A stretch of 64,000 nt of DNA from Nitrospirota bacterium (GCA_009773415.1 WSNO01000001.1:54333-118332); one strand, 5' to 3'. Counted from the stretch's first letter, positions 45,339 through 54,355 are shown. Notes: a model not told the origin generated them from the letters alone. Translations and numbers: made by a program.

Positions 45339-45821
45339 CTATCGCCGCCGGAAGAGTGTGAAAAGACCAAAAATGCCGCCTGCCACAGCCCCGATTGCCG
45401 CTGCGGAACGCCAGTCCAGCAAGGTGGTTATGTTGCCCTGCACCGTGCGGCCAATCATCAGGATAGACGCGCTGTTTTCTGCGCGAATCTCATTCGCCAA
45501 AAGAACACCGACTGCGCTTCGGTTGACCGTCGCTCCCTCCGCCGAAACAGTAACCGGGGTGCAGGAGAAGTTGATATTCGACGTTGTGCCCGCTGCAATC
45601 ATGCTTACGCTCTGGTTCAGCGTGAGAGATTCCCCTTTCATGAGAACCGCTGCGCCCTGAGTAACTTCAATCCTGTCGCCGTCAATACTGAGCGCTGCCA
45701 CCTGCTGGAGTTCGATATGCCCGCCCTCCACTGCCCTGACCGTACTCTGGCGGATATTGGCAAACTCCGCCTCGACGATATCGAGATTACCGCCTTCGAT
45801 GTCCAGAACATCCTTTTCCAT
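45339..45821 (-). CDS. Tail-anchored repeat protein of unknown function
   Basis: A 160-residue protein I cannot place. The first 125 residues are short alternating beta-repeats (NLDIVEAEFANIRQSTV, AVEGGHIELQQVAALSI, GDRIEVTQGAAVLM, GESLTLNQSVSMI) with a period of about 16-20, suggesting a small beta-helix like bactofilin but without its motifs. The end is a hydrophobic AAAIGAVAGGIFGLFTLF followed by RRR, a C-terminal membrane anchor. AAGGGGG precedes the ATG. It is between valS and nadC and packs tightly with both. Confidence 0.7.
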   Translation of the reverse strand: MEKDVLDIEGGNLDIVEAEFANIRQSTVRAVEGGHIELQQVAALSIDGDRIEVTQGAAVLMKGESLTLNQSVSMIAAGTTSNINFSCTPVTVSAEGATVNRSAVGVLLANEIRAENSASILMIGRTVQGNITTLLDWRSAAAIGAVAGGIFGLFTLFRRR

Positions 45822-45832
45822 GCATTGCCCCC

Positions 45833-48649
45833 TTATTGAATCGTTTTCAGCAGATTCAGGTTGTCGGCTATTTTATCATTTTTTCTGGCAAGTTCCTCAA
45901 ACTTCGCCCTATCTTTTTCCACAATATTTTTCGGGGCGCTTTTGAGGAAATCCTCATTCATCAGTTTTTTGTTAAAAAACGCTATCGCCTCTTCGACCTT
46001 TGCCTTTTCCTTCCCAAGACGGGCGATTTCGGCATCAAGGTCCAGAAGTCCTTCAATAGGAATGTAGCCTACAACAGAATCCGTAACGAACATGGCAGAC
46101 CCCTTTGTGCGCGATACGTTCCTGCCGGTCTGCAGATCCCTGCAGCGGGTCAGTTTTATTACGGAAGCGCGGTTTTCCTCCACTGCTTCCAGAGCATCAT
46201 CGTTCAGCGTCTTCATCTGAACCGTTATTTCCAGCGATGGGTTGATGTTCAGTTCGCCCCGGATGCTGCGAATCCCCGATATGATGTCAAGGACAAGAGT
46301 CATGCGGCGTTCCGCCTCCGGATAGCACGGAAGATCGCACGGGAACGCTGCATGCGTAATGCTCTTTTTTTTCTCAAGCACGCGCTGCCAGAGTTCCTCC
46401 GTCACAAAGGGCATAAAAGGATGGAGCATTAATACTACGCGCTCAAGAACGAAGAAAAGACAATCTGCGACCACGCGTTTCTTTGCCGCATCATCTCCAT
46501 ACAGATCCGGCTTGACGAGTTCAAGATACCAGTCGCAGAACTCATGCCAGATAAAGTGGTAAATACTGTTTGCCGCCTCATTAAACCGGTACGCGCCGAG
46601 ATTGCGGTTCACATCGTCCGCGCAGTGCGACAGTCTGCTGAGAATCCAACTGTTCCGTGTATCAGCGGCCAGTTCAGCTGCAGACGGTGCGACAACGGAA
46701 CGGAATTCCGTATAGCCGACCATAAAGCGCGTTGCATTCCAGAGCTTGTTGATGAAGTGCCGGTAGCCTTCAACCCGTTCCTCGGAAAAACGGATGTCGC
46801 GCCCCTGGGCGGCAAAGGCAGCAAGCGAAAAACGGAACGCGTCCGCCCCAAACCTGTCTATCATAGTCAGCGGATCAACAACGTTACCCTTCGATTTGCT
46901 CATCTTCTGTCCCTTTGCATCCCGGACCAGTGCGTGAATATAGACATCGCGGAACGGCACTTCCCCCGTGCATTTCAAGCCCATCATTATCATGCGGGCG
47001 ACCCAGAAGAAAAGAATGTCAAACCCGGTCACCAGAACGCTTGTCGGATAGAAAGCCTTTACATCGGGAGTTTCATCAGGCCAGCCCAGAGTCGAAAAAG
47101 GCCAGAGCGCAGAGGAAAACCATGTGTCAAGCACATCCGGATCGCGAAGAATCTGACCACTCCCGCATGATGGACATGCCGTAAGATCCGTTCTGCTGCA
47201 GAGCGGCTTCACCTGACGGGGAATGCGGATAATTTTGGAACTCGCTGCAATGTCGGCGTGGCTCATGCCCTTGCGCCGAAGCTCCGCATAGGTGCCTCCC
47301 GCAATCTCCAAACCATCTCTCAAACCGAACGGCTCAAAGAAGATATGTTCGATAAGCTCTCCCTGAAGGTGGCCTTCGGATGTTGCACAGTCGGGGCAGT
47401 ACCAGACCGGAATCTGATGTCCCCACCAGATCTGCCGGGACACGCACCAGTCCCTGATATCACGCATCCAGCCGAAATAGTTGTTTTCCCATCCTTCCGG
47501 TATCAGATGAATCCGCTTCTCCTGAACCGCCGCGATTGCTTCTTTCGCGATGGACTCAATCTTCACATACCATTGAATCGTGTCGAACGGCTCAATGACC
47601 GTTTTGCATCGGTAACAATGCCCTACAGAATGCTTGTGTTTTTTCTCAGAATCCAGAAGCTCAAGCAGCTTCAGGTCTTCCACGACCTTCCTGCGGCATG
47701 CCGTCCGGTCAAGGCCGGCATAGACAGCGCCGGCCTCGCTGTTCATGTGGCCATCCTCAGTCATCACGTTCAGGAACGGCAGGTTGTGCCGGCGCGCAGT
47801 CGCTTCGTCGTTAAAGTCATGGGACGGCGTGATTTTCACCGCACCGGTGCCGAACTGCATATCCACCGACTCGTCTGCAACGACAGGGATGAGACGTCCG
47901 GCAAGCGGCAGGCGAATCATCCTGCCGATATAGTTTTTATAGCGAGCATCTTCCGGATGAACCGCAACTGCTGTGTCGCCAAGCATTGTTTCAGGGCGCG
48001 TCGTTGCCACGGTCAGCGCGCCCGGTCCGTCTGCCAGAGGATAGATTATGTAGTAAAGCCGGCCGTCTGTCTCTTCATATTCCACCTCGAGATCAGACAG
48101 CGCGGTGTGGCAGCGCGGACACCAGTTGATAAGACGGCTGTCGCGATACATCAGTCCCTCTTCAAACAGCCGCACGAAAACATCCCGCACCGCCTGAGAA
48201 AGTCCTTCATCAAGCGTAAACCGCTCCCGCGACCAGTCGCACGACGCGCCGAGTTTTTTCAGCTGATGAATAATCTTGCCGCCGTATTCTGCTTTCCACT
48301 GCCACACGCGGTTTATAAACTCTTCGCGGCCGAGCCGGTGTCTGTCTATGCTCTCCTTCGCCAGCTCACGTTCGACAACATTCTGCGTAGCTATGCCCGC
48401 ATGGTCCGTTCCCGGCAGCCACAAAACACGATAACCGAGCATACGCTTCCAGCGGCTCAGTACATCCTGCACTGTTGCATTGAGCGCATGGCCCATATGC
48501 AGCGAGCCGGTTACGTTCGGTGGAGGGATAACGATGCTGAAGGGTTCTCCCTGCATGTCCTGACGCGGCTGGAACATGCCTTCCCGCTCCCAGAATTCAT
48601 ACCATTTGTCTTCTATTTCCTCAGGACTATACGACTTGCCGATTTCCAT
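45833..48649 (-). CDS. valS: Valyl-tRNA synthetase
   Basis: A 938-residue class Ia synthetase charging tRNA-Val. HIGH motif PPPNVTGSLHMGHALN, KMSKS motif GQKMSKSKGN, an editing CP1 domain and a C-terminal coiled coil (LDLDAEIARLGKEKAKVEEAI). GAGGA precedes ATG 48649; GTG 48655 lies inside the ribosome-binding region. Full length. A 16-bp hairpin precedes it. Confidence 0.97.
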   Translation of the reverse strand: MEIGKSYSPEEIEDKWYEFWEREGMFQPRQDMQGEPFSIVIPPPNVTGSLHMGHALNATVQDVLSRWKRMLGYRVLWLPGTDHAGIATQNVVERELAKESIDRHRLGREEFINRVWQWKAEYGGKIIHQLKKLGASCDWSRERFTLDEGLSQAVRDVFVRLFEEGLMYRDSRLINWCPRCHTALSDLEVEYEETDGRLYYIIYPLADGPGALTVATTRPETMLGDTAVAVHPEDARYKNYIGRMIRLPLAGRLIPVVADESVDMQFGTGAVKITPSHDFNDEATARRHNLPFLNVMTEDGHMNSEAGAVYAGLDRTACRRKVVEDLKLLELLDSEKKHKHSVGHCYRCKTVIEPFDTIQWYVKIESIAKEAIAAVQEKRIHLIPEGWENNYFGWMRDIRDWCVSRQIWWGHQIPVWYCPDCATSEGHLQGELIEHIFFEPFGLRDGLEIAGGTYAELRRKGMSHADIAASSKIIRIPRQVKPLCSRTDLTACPSCGSGQILRDPDVLDTWFSSALWPFSTLGWPDETPDVKAFYPTSVLVTGFDILFFWVARMIMMGLKCTGEVPFRDVYIHALVRDAKGQKMSKSKGNVVDPLTMIDRFGADAFRFSLAAFAAQGRDIRFSEERVEGYRHFINKLWNATRFMVGYTEFRSVVAPSAAELAADTRNSWILSRLSHCADDVNRNLGAYRFNEAANSIYHFIWHEFCDWYLELVKPDLYGDDAAKKRVVADCLFFVLERVVLMLHPFMPFVTEELWQRVLEKKKSITHAAFPCDLPCYPEAERRMTLVLDIISGIRSIRGELNINPSLEITVQMKTLNDDALEAVEENRASVIKLTRCRDLQTGRNVSRTKGSAMFVTDSVVGYIPIEGLLDLDAEIARLGKEKAKVEEAIAFFNKKLMNEDFLKSAPKNIVEKDRAKFEELARKNDKIADNLNLLKTIQ

Positions 48650-48671
48650 TCCCACTCCTCAATAGAAAGAA

Positions 48672-48709
48672 GGAATGCGCAAGAAAGTAACCTCTTTCTT
48701 GCGCATTCC
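48672..48709 (-). terminator. 16-bp perfect hairpin before valS
   Basis: GGAATGCGCAAGAAAG and its exact complement around a 6-nt loop. On the minus strand it is followed by TTCTTTCTATT, moderately T-rich, so it probably terminates or attenuates the response-regulator transcript before valS. Confidence 0.6.
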
Positions 48710-48734
48710 CGGTTCTTTAGTATTGGCGTCCAGC

Positions 48735-49841
48735 CTAGTCGGCGGAAACTGACCGGTTCAGCTCCCGCAGCAGAATCGCTTCTGCAACATCCTTGACAGC
48801 TTTCCGGACAGTGTTCTCAAACTCCTTCTGGATTCGAGACCGCTCTGATTGTAGCAATTCAGCAAGTGCAACATCAACCGCTGAACGCACCAGAGCGCGA
48901 AGCTCGTCCGGCGACAGCAGAGACTCTGCAACACTCTGCTCTACCGGAGACTGAACAGCCTGAGCAGATGCATCAAGCTGCGCACTCAAAACTTCGGCAA
49001 AAGAAGCGCCGCCTGCGGTTAGTGCCGATGATGACTGAGATTCCGATTCAGCAGGGGCGGCGGCTGGTTCATCAGCCTTCAGTCCAAGGGATTCTTCCCA
49101 CTGACGGGAGAGGTCATCATCCGGCAACCCGGAGGGATCCGGAACGTTCTGAGCCACAACCCCATGAGGTGGAGTTGCATCGGATTCCTCATCTCCGCCC
49201 ATGGCAGCCGCCCACTGTCTCGCGAGTTCTTCATCGGTGAGTGATTGCTCCTCCGGAAGCGATGCTGAAATTCCGGACGACACAGCCCCCTGAGCAGAAG
49301 CACCCTGCTGAGGCGCTGCGAAGTTCTCCACGTCGAAAATCAACGGCTTTTCAGGTTCGTCAAGGGAAGTGGCCCACTGGCGGGCAAGCTCTGCGTCAAG
49401 GCTCTCTTCCTCTTCTGCAGCAGCTTCCTGCGCGGATTCTTTCAGAAGAGGGGCGGGGTCGATCGTCAAAAGACGCCTGCCGATCAGCGCTTTTGTTTTG
49501 CTTACCAGCTCTCTGGATTCAAACGGCTTGATAATGACGTCATCCGCCCCGGATTGCAGAAAAGCATCTTCAGCCAGCGGCTCAAAAGCTCCGACCAGCA
49601 GAATTACAGGTACTCCAAATGTCCCGGCACTGTCCCTGATGCTGCGGGAGAGAGCAATTCCGCTCATATGAGGAAGACCCACATCCGCCAGCACCAGGTC
49701 TGGCGGCTGCGCGGTAATTGCACGCATGGCCTCAGCTCCGTCACGATATGTAGTGACCGAATAGCCCTCCGGCTGAAGAACCAGTTCCACTACCTTCCGG
49801 ATCGTCTCGCTATCGTCTGCAAGCACCACCTTGAGTGCCAT
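48735..49841 (-). CDS. Response regulator with RQW-repeat tail
   Basis: A 368-residue protein. The N-terminal receiver (about 1-120) has ADDSETIRK, the phospho-acceptor in VLADVGLPHMSG and IIKPFE. The rest is not a known output domain. A low-complexity Ala/Glu/Ser-rich region carries three copies of a repeat (DAELARQWATSL, DEELARQWAAAM, DDDLSRQWEESL), then a conserved-looking helical C-terminus (LSPDELRALVRSAVDVALAELLQSE). No DNA-binding or enzyme domain is visible, so output by protein-protein contact is inferred. AAGGGGG precedes ATG 49841. It sits between iscU and valS. Confidence 0.85.
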   Translation of the reverse strand: MALKVVLADDSETIRKVVELVLQPEGYSVTTYRDGAEAMRAITAQPPDLVLADVGLPHMSGIALSRSIRDSAGTFGVPVILLVGAFEPLAEDAFLQSGADDVIIKPFESRELVSKTKALIGRRLLTIDPAPLLKESAQEAAAEEEESLDAELARQWATSLDEPEKPLIFDVENFAAPQQGASAQGAVSSGISASLPEEQSLTDEELARQWAAAMGGDEESDATPPHGVVAQNVPDPSGLPDDDLSRQWEESLGLKADEPAAAPAESESQSSSALTAGGASFAEVLSAQLDASAQAVQSPVEQSVAESLLSPDELRALVRSAVDVALAELLQSERSRIQKEFENTVRKAVKDVAEAILLRELNRSVSAD

Positions 49842-49882
49842 AAATCCCCCTTATCGTGCCCAGGCTGTTCGCATCCAGACCG

Positions 49883-50254
49883 CTACTTCTTCCGGCGTGA
49901 ACGGTAATCCTCGACGGCTTTTCTCAATGCATCAGCGCCGAGATTCGAGCAGTGCATCTTTTGCGGCGGCAGTCCCCCAAGTTCCGCTGCAACCGCATCT
50001 TTCGAAATCGCGAGGGCTTCATCAAGTGTCTTGCCCTTCACCATTTCGGTTATCATGCTGCTCACGGCAATGGCCGCGCCACATCCGAACGTACGGAACT
50101 TTGCATCGACTATAACGTCGTTTTCGACTTTAATAAAGAGCTCCATTGCATCGCCGCAGGTGGGGTTGCCTTCCATGCCTACGCCGTCGGCATCCTTCAT
50201 CTCACCCACATTCCGCGGGTTCGCAAAATGGTCCATAACTTTCACAGAATACAT
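49883..50254 (-). CDS. iscU: Fe-S cluster assembly scaffold IscU
   Basis: A 123-residue scaffold on which Fe-S clusters are built. Conserved ligands: C33 in NPTCGDAM, D35, C58 in FGCGAAIA and C102 in KMHCSNL. The LPPxKxHCS motif binds the HscA chaperone in other species, although no hsc genes are here. AGGAGG precedes ATG 50254, 2 bp after iscS. Confidence 0.95.
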   Translation of the reverse strand: MYSVKVMDHFANPRNVGEMKDADGVGMEGNPTCGDAMELFIKVENDVIVDAKFRTFGCGAAIAVSSMITEMVKGKTLDEALAISKDAVAAELGGLPPQKMHCSNLGADALRKAVEDYRSRRKK

Positions 50255-50256
50255 AG

Positions 50257-51459
50257 TCAGCCTCCTACATAACAGGTATCGTTCTTTGTCCCGTAATCCC
50301 AGCCTTTATTCGCAAACGGAGACATAGCCCTGAGTTTGCTCACAATCTGGGGAAACTCGGCGAGAGCGAAATCAACCTCTTCTTCCGTGTTCCCGCGGCC
50401 AAGAGTGAAGACGATCGAACCCTGAGCCAGCGCGGTCGGAACCCCCAGAGAGAGGAGAACCGGCGACGACTTCAGGGCTTTCGACGAGCAGGCCGATCCG
50501 CTGGCAGTGTATATCCCTTTCATTGCCAGCATCAGCAACATTGCCTCTCCCTCGATAAACTCTACTACAAAACTTGCATGATTGGGCAGACGATTTTCAG
50601 GATGCCCGGTCAGGTAGACATTCGGGATGCCTGCAATGCCCTGCACAAGCCGGTCGCGAAGCTTTCTCACATGCTCCATGCGGTCGTTCATTTCTTCCCG
50701 GGCAAGCTGTGCCGCCCTGCCCATGCCGACGACATAGGCAACGTTTTCCGTTCCTGCCCGCCGTCCGCCCTCCTGAATGCCTCCGTAAATTAGCGGCGCA
50801 ATCCTGGTTCCTTCCCTGATATACAAAGCTCCGATACCCTTTGGACCATACATCTGATGTCCGGTCATGCTTAACATATCGACGCCGAGATCCTGCACAT
50901 CGACCGGAATATTGCCGGTGGAAGCAATCGCATCAGTATGAAACGCGACGCCTCGTTCCTTTGCAACAGCTGAAAGCTCCTTTATGGGCTCAACCGTTCC
51001 GATTTCGCGGCTTGCATGAGTAATCGAGATGAGCACTGTTTCATTGATGATTGATTTTTTGAGCAGATCGGGGGCTACCAGCCCGTGATTGTCAACGGGC
51101 AGATACGTTACGACAAAGCCCTGCTTTTCGAGGAAGCGGGCGGAATTGAGCACGGAATGATGTTCCGCCTTGGAGACGATAACATGATTGCCCTGCTGCT
51201 TGCGGGCAATCGCGGCGCCGCGAAGCGCAAAATTATTCGCCTCAACTCCGCTTGAGGTAAAAACAATAGTTCCCGGCTTCGCATTTATCAATGCCGCCAC
51301 TTCAGCACGGGCATGCTCGACGGCTTCGCGAGCATGCATGCCGAGGTCGTACACACTCAATGCATTGCCGAACTCCTCCTTGAAGAAGGGCATCATCGAT
51401 TCAAGCACTTCCGGATGGAGCGGATTCGTCGCCGCGTGATCAAAATAACACATTTTCAT
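50257..51459 (-). CDS. iscS: Cysteine desulfurase
   Basis: A 400-residue PLP enzyme giving sulfur from cysteine to IscU and other acceptors. It has FDHAATNPLHPE, the PLP lysine region MTGHQMYGPKGIGALY and the catalytic loop TASGSACSS. GGGGGG precedes ATG 51459. It could equally be NifS-like by annotation, but the isc context decides. Confidence 0.95.
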   Translation of the reverse strand: MKMCYFDHAATNPLHPEVLESMMPFFKEEFGNALSVYDLGMHAREAVEHARAEVAALINAKPGTIVFTSSGVEANNFALRGAAIARKQQGNHVIVSKAEHHSVLNSARFLEKQGFVVTYLPVDNHGLVAPDLLKKSIINETVLISITHASREIGTVEPIKELSAVAKERGVAFHTDAIASTGNIPVDVQDLGVDMLSMTGHQMYGPKGIGALYIREGTRIAPLIYGGIQEGGRRAGTENVAYVVGMGRAAQLAREEMNDRMEHVRKLRDRLVQGIAGIPNVYLTGHPENRLPNHASFVVEFIEGEAMLLMLAMKGIYTASGSACSSKALKSSPVLLSLGVPTALAQGSIVFTLGRGNTEEEVDFALAEFPQIVSKLRAMSPFANKGWDYGTKNDTCYVGG

Positions 51460-51501
51460 ACCATTCCCCCCTCAAAAAGCAGGCTTGCCTGAACATCAGA
51501 A

Positions 51502-51759
51502 TCAGTCAGTCAGCTTGCGGATATAGAACTTATAATACTCTTCCGTTTCTTCTATTCCGATGAATTCGTTGCCCGTGCGCGAACACCACGCCGGGATGTC
51601 CTCCATCGCGCCGTCGTAATCTGTCATAATCTCGAGAACCTGACCCTTGTCCAGCTCTCTGATAAGCTCATCGAGCTTCAGCAAATGCATCGGACACATC
51701 ATATAGACGATGTCGGCTGTCACATCAGCTTTGATTCCTTCAACGAATTTCAGCGTCAT
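51502..51759 (-). CDS. TusA-family sulfur carrier
   Basis: An 85-residue TusA-fold protein with C22 as the persulfide-carrying cysteine in MMCPMHLLKL. The usual CPxP is CPxH here. A second Cys (C59) lies in the beta-strand region. Overlapping iscR by 4 bp and preceding iscS, it is likely the sulfur relay partner of this desulfurase. Confidence 0.85.
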   Translation of the reverse strand: MTLKFVEGIKADVTADIVYMMCPMHLLKLDELIRELDKGQVLEIMTDYDGAMEDIPAWCSRTGNEFIGIEETEEYYKFYIRKLTD

Positions 51760-52226
51760 TGCGAGTTCTGGTCCTTTGAGGCTCTTTTCAGCACGGTCCT
51801 GACCTTATGCGGGCTGCCGACATCGCCGGCAAGGAGGTTGCCGAGCGTAATGGTGTTGAGAAACCCTTCTATCTGGGCGCCGAGCTCCTTCCAGAGAAGA
51901 TGTGTCACGCAGTGCTCAATACGAATGCAGCCTTCACGGGGGTCCACGCACGACGTAATCGCCACCGGACCCTCCAGAACGCCCAATACAGCTGCAATGG
52001 GTATTTCCCGCGGTTCCCTGGCCAGAAGATAACCGCCTCCAGGTCCCCTGATGCTCCTTACCAGCCCGGCCCTGCGAAGTTTGCCGAGAATCTGCTCAAG
52101 ATAGGCGACCGACACATCCTGGCGTTCCGCAATCTCTTTAATCGTCAGAGGGCGGTCCGGATAGCCACGGGCTATTTCAAACATTGCGCGCACGCCGTAC
52201 TGTCCCTTTGTGGAGAGGCGAAGCAT
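51756..52226 (-). CDS. iscR: IscR/Rrf2-family Fe-S transcription regulator
   Basis: A 156-residue winged-helix regulator. The N-terminal HTH has MLRLSTKGQYGVRAMFEIA and RRAGLVRSIRGPGGGYLLA. Three Cys (SCVDPREGCIRIEHC) with spacing x6/x5 match the IscR 2Fe-2S cluster ligands. It probably represses its own isc operon when clustered. TTGACA and TAGCAT (18-bp spacing) lie directly upstream, and the ATG is 5 bases from the -10. Confidence 0.92.
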   Translation of the reverse strand: MLRLSTKGQYGVRAMFEIARGYPDRPLTIKEIAERQDVSVAYLEQILGKLRRAGLVRSIRGPGGGYLLAREPREIPIAAVLGVLEGPVAITSCVDPREGCIRIEHCVTHLLWKELGAQIEGFLNTITLGNLLAGDVGSPHKVRTVLKRASKDQNSQ

Positions 52227-52231
52227 GTTTT

Positions 52232-52261
52232 ATGCTAAAAATAGCCTACTGTTTATGTCAA
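52232..52261 (-). promoter_or_regulatory. Promoter of iscR operon
   Basis: Consensus TTGACA (52261-52256), 18-bp spacer, TAGCAT (52237-52232). The ATG of iscR is 5 bases downstream of the -10, so the start codon is at or before the predicted +1. No canonical IscR operator could be recognised. Confidence 0.6.
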
Positions 52262-52271
52262 GTATTCAGCG

Positions 52272-52305
52272 AAAAAAAGGCATACGGCCTCGCCACCGTA
52301 TGCCT
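52272..52305 (-). terminator. Terminator of the mla operon
   Basis: Stem AGGCATACGG/CCGTATGCCT followed by T7 (52278-52272) downstream of mlaC, before the iscR promoter. Confidence 0.95.
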
Positions 52306-52313
52306 CGCCCTGC

Positions 52314-52940
52314 CTATTTGCTTTTTTCCTGTAAAAGCTCCTCTTCCTGCTTGTTCTTCATGCGACGCACGAGTTCCGCATAGGAATTTGTCCGGATTAT
52401 CTTGCTGAACTGGGAGCGATAGTTGTTCACAAGACTGACTCCCTCAATAGAAACGTCGTACACTTCCCATATGGGACCCTTTGCCAACATGCGATAATCT
52501 ATCGGCACTTCAACATTGCGCCTTGTGACGATTTTCGTCCTGACGACTGCATAACTGCCGTCTGTTTTTTCATCGATGTAGATAATTTTCTCCTCATTGT
52601 ATCCCTCGATTTTCCTCATGTATGAGCGCTCCAGCAGATCGGTAAATAACGAGGTAAATTCCCTTCGCTCCTGCGCCGTGCGCTGCTGCCAGTGAACAGA
52701 CAGCGATCGCTTCGCCATCTCCTCAAAATCAAACCGTTCGTCGATCACCTTGCGAATTGCAAGACGGCGCTCACGCGCCTTGCCCGGCTTCTTCAGGTTC
52801 GGGTCTTTCGTCAGTTCTATAACTTTATCAACTGTTGTCTTCGCCTGCACCAATGCTTCGCCGGCATGCGCATCCATTGCAATCGGCGACGACAGAGAGA
52901 ATGCAAGCACACAGACAATGCCCAGAAAAAAACGACTCAT
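52314..52940 (-). CDS. mlaC: MlaC-type periplasmic phospholipid-binding protein
   Basis: A 208-residue Ttg2/MlaC protein that shuttles phospholipid between membranes. Signal peptide 1-25 (MSRFFLGIVCVLAFSLSS). Mature protein with the DFEEMAKRSLSVHW and KGPIWEVYDVSIEGVSLVNNYRSQF motifs. AGGAGGAGGG precedes ATG 52940; an open frame upstream overlaps tolC. Confidence 0.92.
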   Translation of the reverse strand: MSRFFLGIVCVLAFSLSSPIAMDAHAGEALVQAKTTVDKVIELTKDPNLKKPGKARERRLAIRKVIDERFDFEEMAKRSLSVHWQQRTAQERREFTSLFTDLLERSYMRKIEGYNEEKIIYIDEKTDGSYAVVRTKIVTRRNVEVPIDYRMLAKGPIWEVYDVSIEGVSLVNNYRSQFSKIIRTNSYAELVRRMKNKQEEELLQEKSK

Positions 52941-52953
52941 TGCTTCCCTCCTC

Positions 52954-54345
52954 CTACTTTCCCTGCTGATCAAGCCCTGTCGCATACAGAATATTGGAAT
53001 AGGACATGCGCTGATTGTACTTTGACTTCAGATTATTCGCTTTCACCATGGCATACGCTGCTGCCGCATCGCCGACATCCTTTGCATCCCCCACTCCCAC
53101 ATCGAAATTGGCAACCGCGGTAACGAGCCATTTTTTCGCGCTCTGCACTGCAACGTCCGTGTCAGCTATGGATTTCGATGCCTCATCGTATTCAAGATAT
53201 GCCTTTCTCACCTGGAGCGGGATCGCCTCATCGGCAAATCGCTTCTTCTCGACAAGCTTGTTATATTCAGCCTGCGCTTCGCTGATGCGTCCTTTGGTGG
53301 TGCCGAAATCAAATGACCAGCGCGCACCAAGAAATGCGGCGCCGTAGCTCGATGAGAACGCATCATTGATATAAGGATTCTTTATGCGGTCGCGGTTTGT
53401 CGCACCGGACAGCACGCCCTTGAGTCCCGCAAAAAGCATCGGGTACCGACTGCTCTTTTCCGCATCCACCAATGCCTGGCGGGCTTGCAGCCCTTCCTTC
53501 AGCTGCGCCATTTCAGCGCGATATAATGTTGCAGCGGTCATCATATCCTGCAATCCGCCCGGCTTGCGCGCTTCAGGAGAGATGGAAGAATCAGCTGCGT
53601 CGAGAATCGTTCCCCGTGGAAGCCCCATGCTGGTTGCCAGTGCGTCGCGGGCAAGGGCGATGTTTTTCTCGGCCTCATTCAGGTTGCGATTGGCTTCGCC
53701 AAGAAACGTTCTGAGCTTGAAAAGGTTCATCTCATCGGCGTAAGGAGAGCCGGTATCTATCTGCTTCTGCGCATTCTTCACCGCATGATCGAGATCGTCC
53801 TTGACTTCAAGCACGAGGTTTTTAAAGTCCTTGGCGAGGACCAGGCTGTAGTAGAGCTGTTTCGTTCTGAGGATGATATCAGAGGTCTTTTTTGCGGCAC
53901 CGCTTTCCGCAGCTCTGATGCCGCTTTCCGCCGCCTCTTTATACGATGAAATCCTGCCGAATGTATAAACAGGCTGAATGAGCTGAATGTCCGCCCGGCC
54001 GAAGATGCCGTTTATTCTGGTGCCGACATCGGTTTGTATGAACGGCGAAATATCCTCTCTGCGCGCCTCAGGAGACGGTCCGGCAAGAGCAAGCGCCTCA
54101 ATCTGAGGATACGCCGCACCGTCAGCCTGTTCCTTTTTTGCCTTGTACACGGCAACGTCATAACGAGCCTCGCCTATTTCGGGGCTCGCCGCAACCGCTT
54201 TGCGGATGCATTCGTCAAGCGTATACACGGTGACGGCCTGTTGCGCCGTCCCCTGCGCAAACGCACTTCCGCAAAGGCACACAGCGGCAACTAATGCAAG
54301 AACAACCAATCCGGAACGTCCCAGCATGCTTCTCTGCGCTTTCAT
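52954..54345 (-). CDS. TolC-family outer-membrane efflux protein
   Basis: A 463-residue outer-membrane factor with two TolC repeats and coiled-coil hairpins. Signal peptide with a possible cleavage at SAFA. Four helical hairpins are visible (AKKTSDIILRTKQLYYSLVL, RFADEAIPLQVRKAYLEYDE). It is embedded between mlaD and mlaC, which suggests an export or lipid-transfer partner role. AGGAGG precedes ATG 54345. Confidence 0.9.
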   Translation of the reverse strand: MKAQRSMLGRSGLVVLALVAAVCLCGSAFAQGTAQQAVTVYTLDECIRKAVAASPEIGEARYDVAVYKAKKEQADGAAYPQIEALALAGPSPEARREDISPFIQTDVGTRINGIFGRADIQLIQPVYTFGRISSYKEAAESGIRAAESGAAKKTSDIILRTKQLYYSLVLAKDFKNLVLEVKDDLDHAVKNAQKQIDTGSPYADEMNLFKLRTFLGEANRNLNEAEKNIALARDALATSMGLPRGTILDAADSSISPEARKPGGLQDMMTAATLYRAEMAQLKEGLQARQALVDAEKSSRYPMLFAGLKGVLSGATNRDRIKNPYINDAFSSSYGAAFLGARWSFDFGTTKGRISEAQAEYNKLVEKKRFADEAIPLQVRKAYLEYDEASKSIADTDVAVQSAKKWLVTAVANFDVGVGDAKDVGDAAAAYAMVKANNLKSKYNQRMSYSNILYATGLDQQGK

Positions 54346-54355
54346 GGCTTCCTCC

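Noticed and set aside
48656..48734. T-box riboswitch before valS
   Set aside because: The leader is only about 80 bp and has no specifier loop or T-box sequence; only a simple hairpin is present.
47258..48796. 512-codon plus-strand open frame
   Set aside because: Antisense shadow of valS, no start signals.
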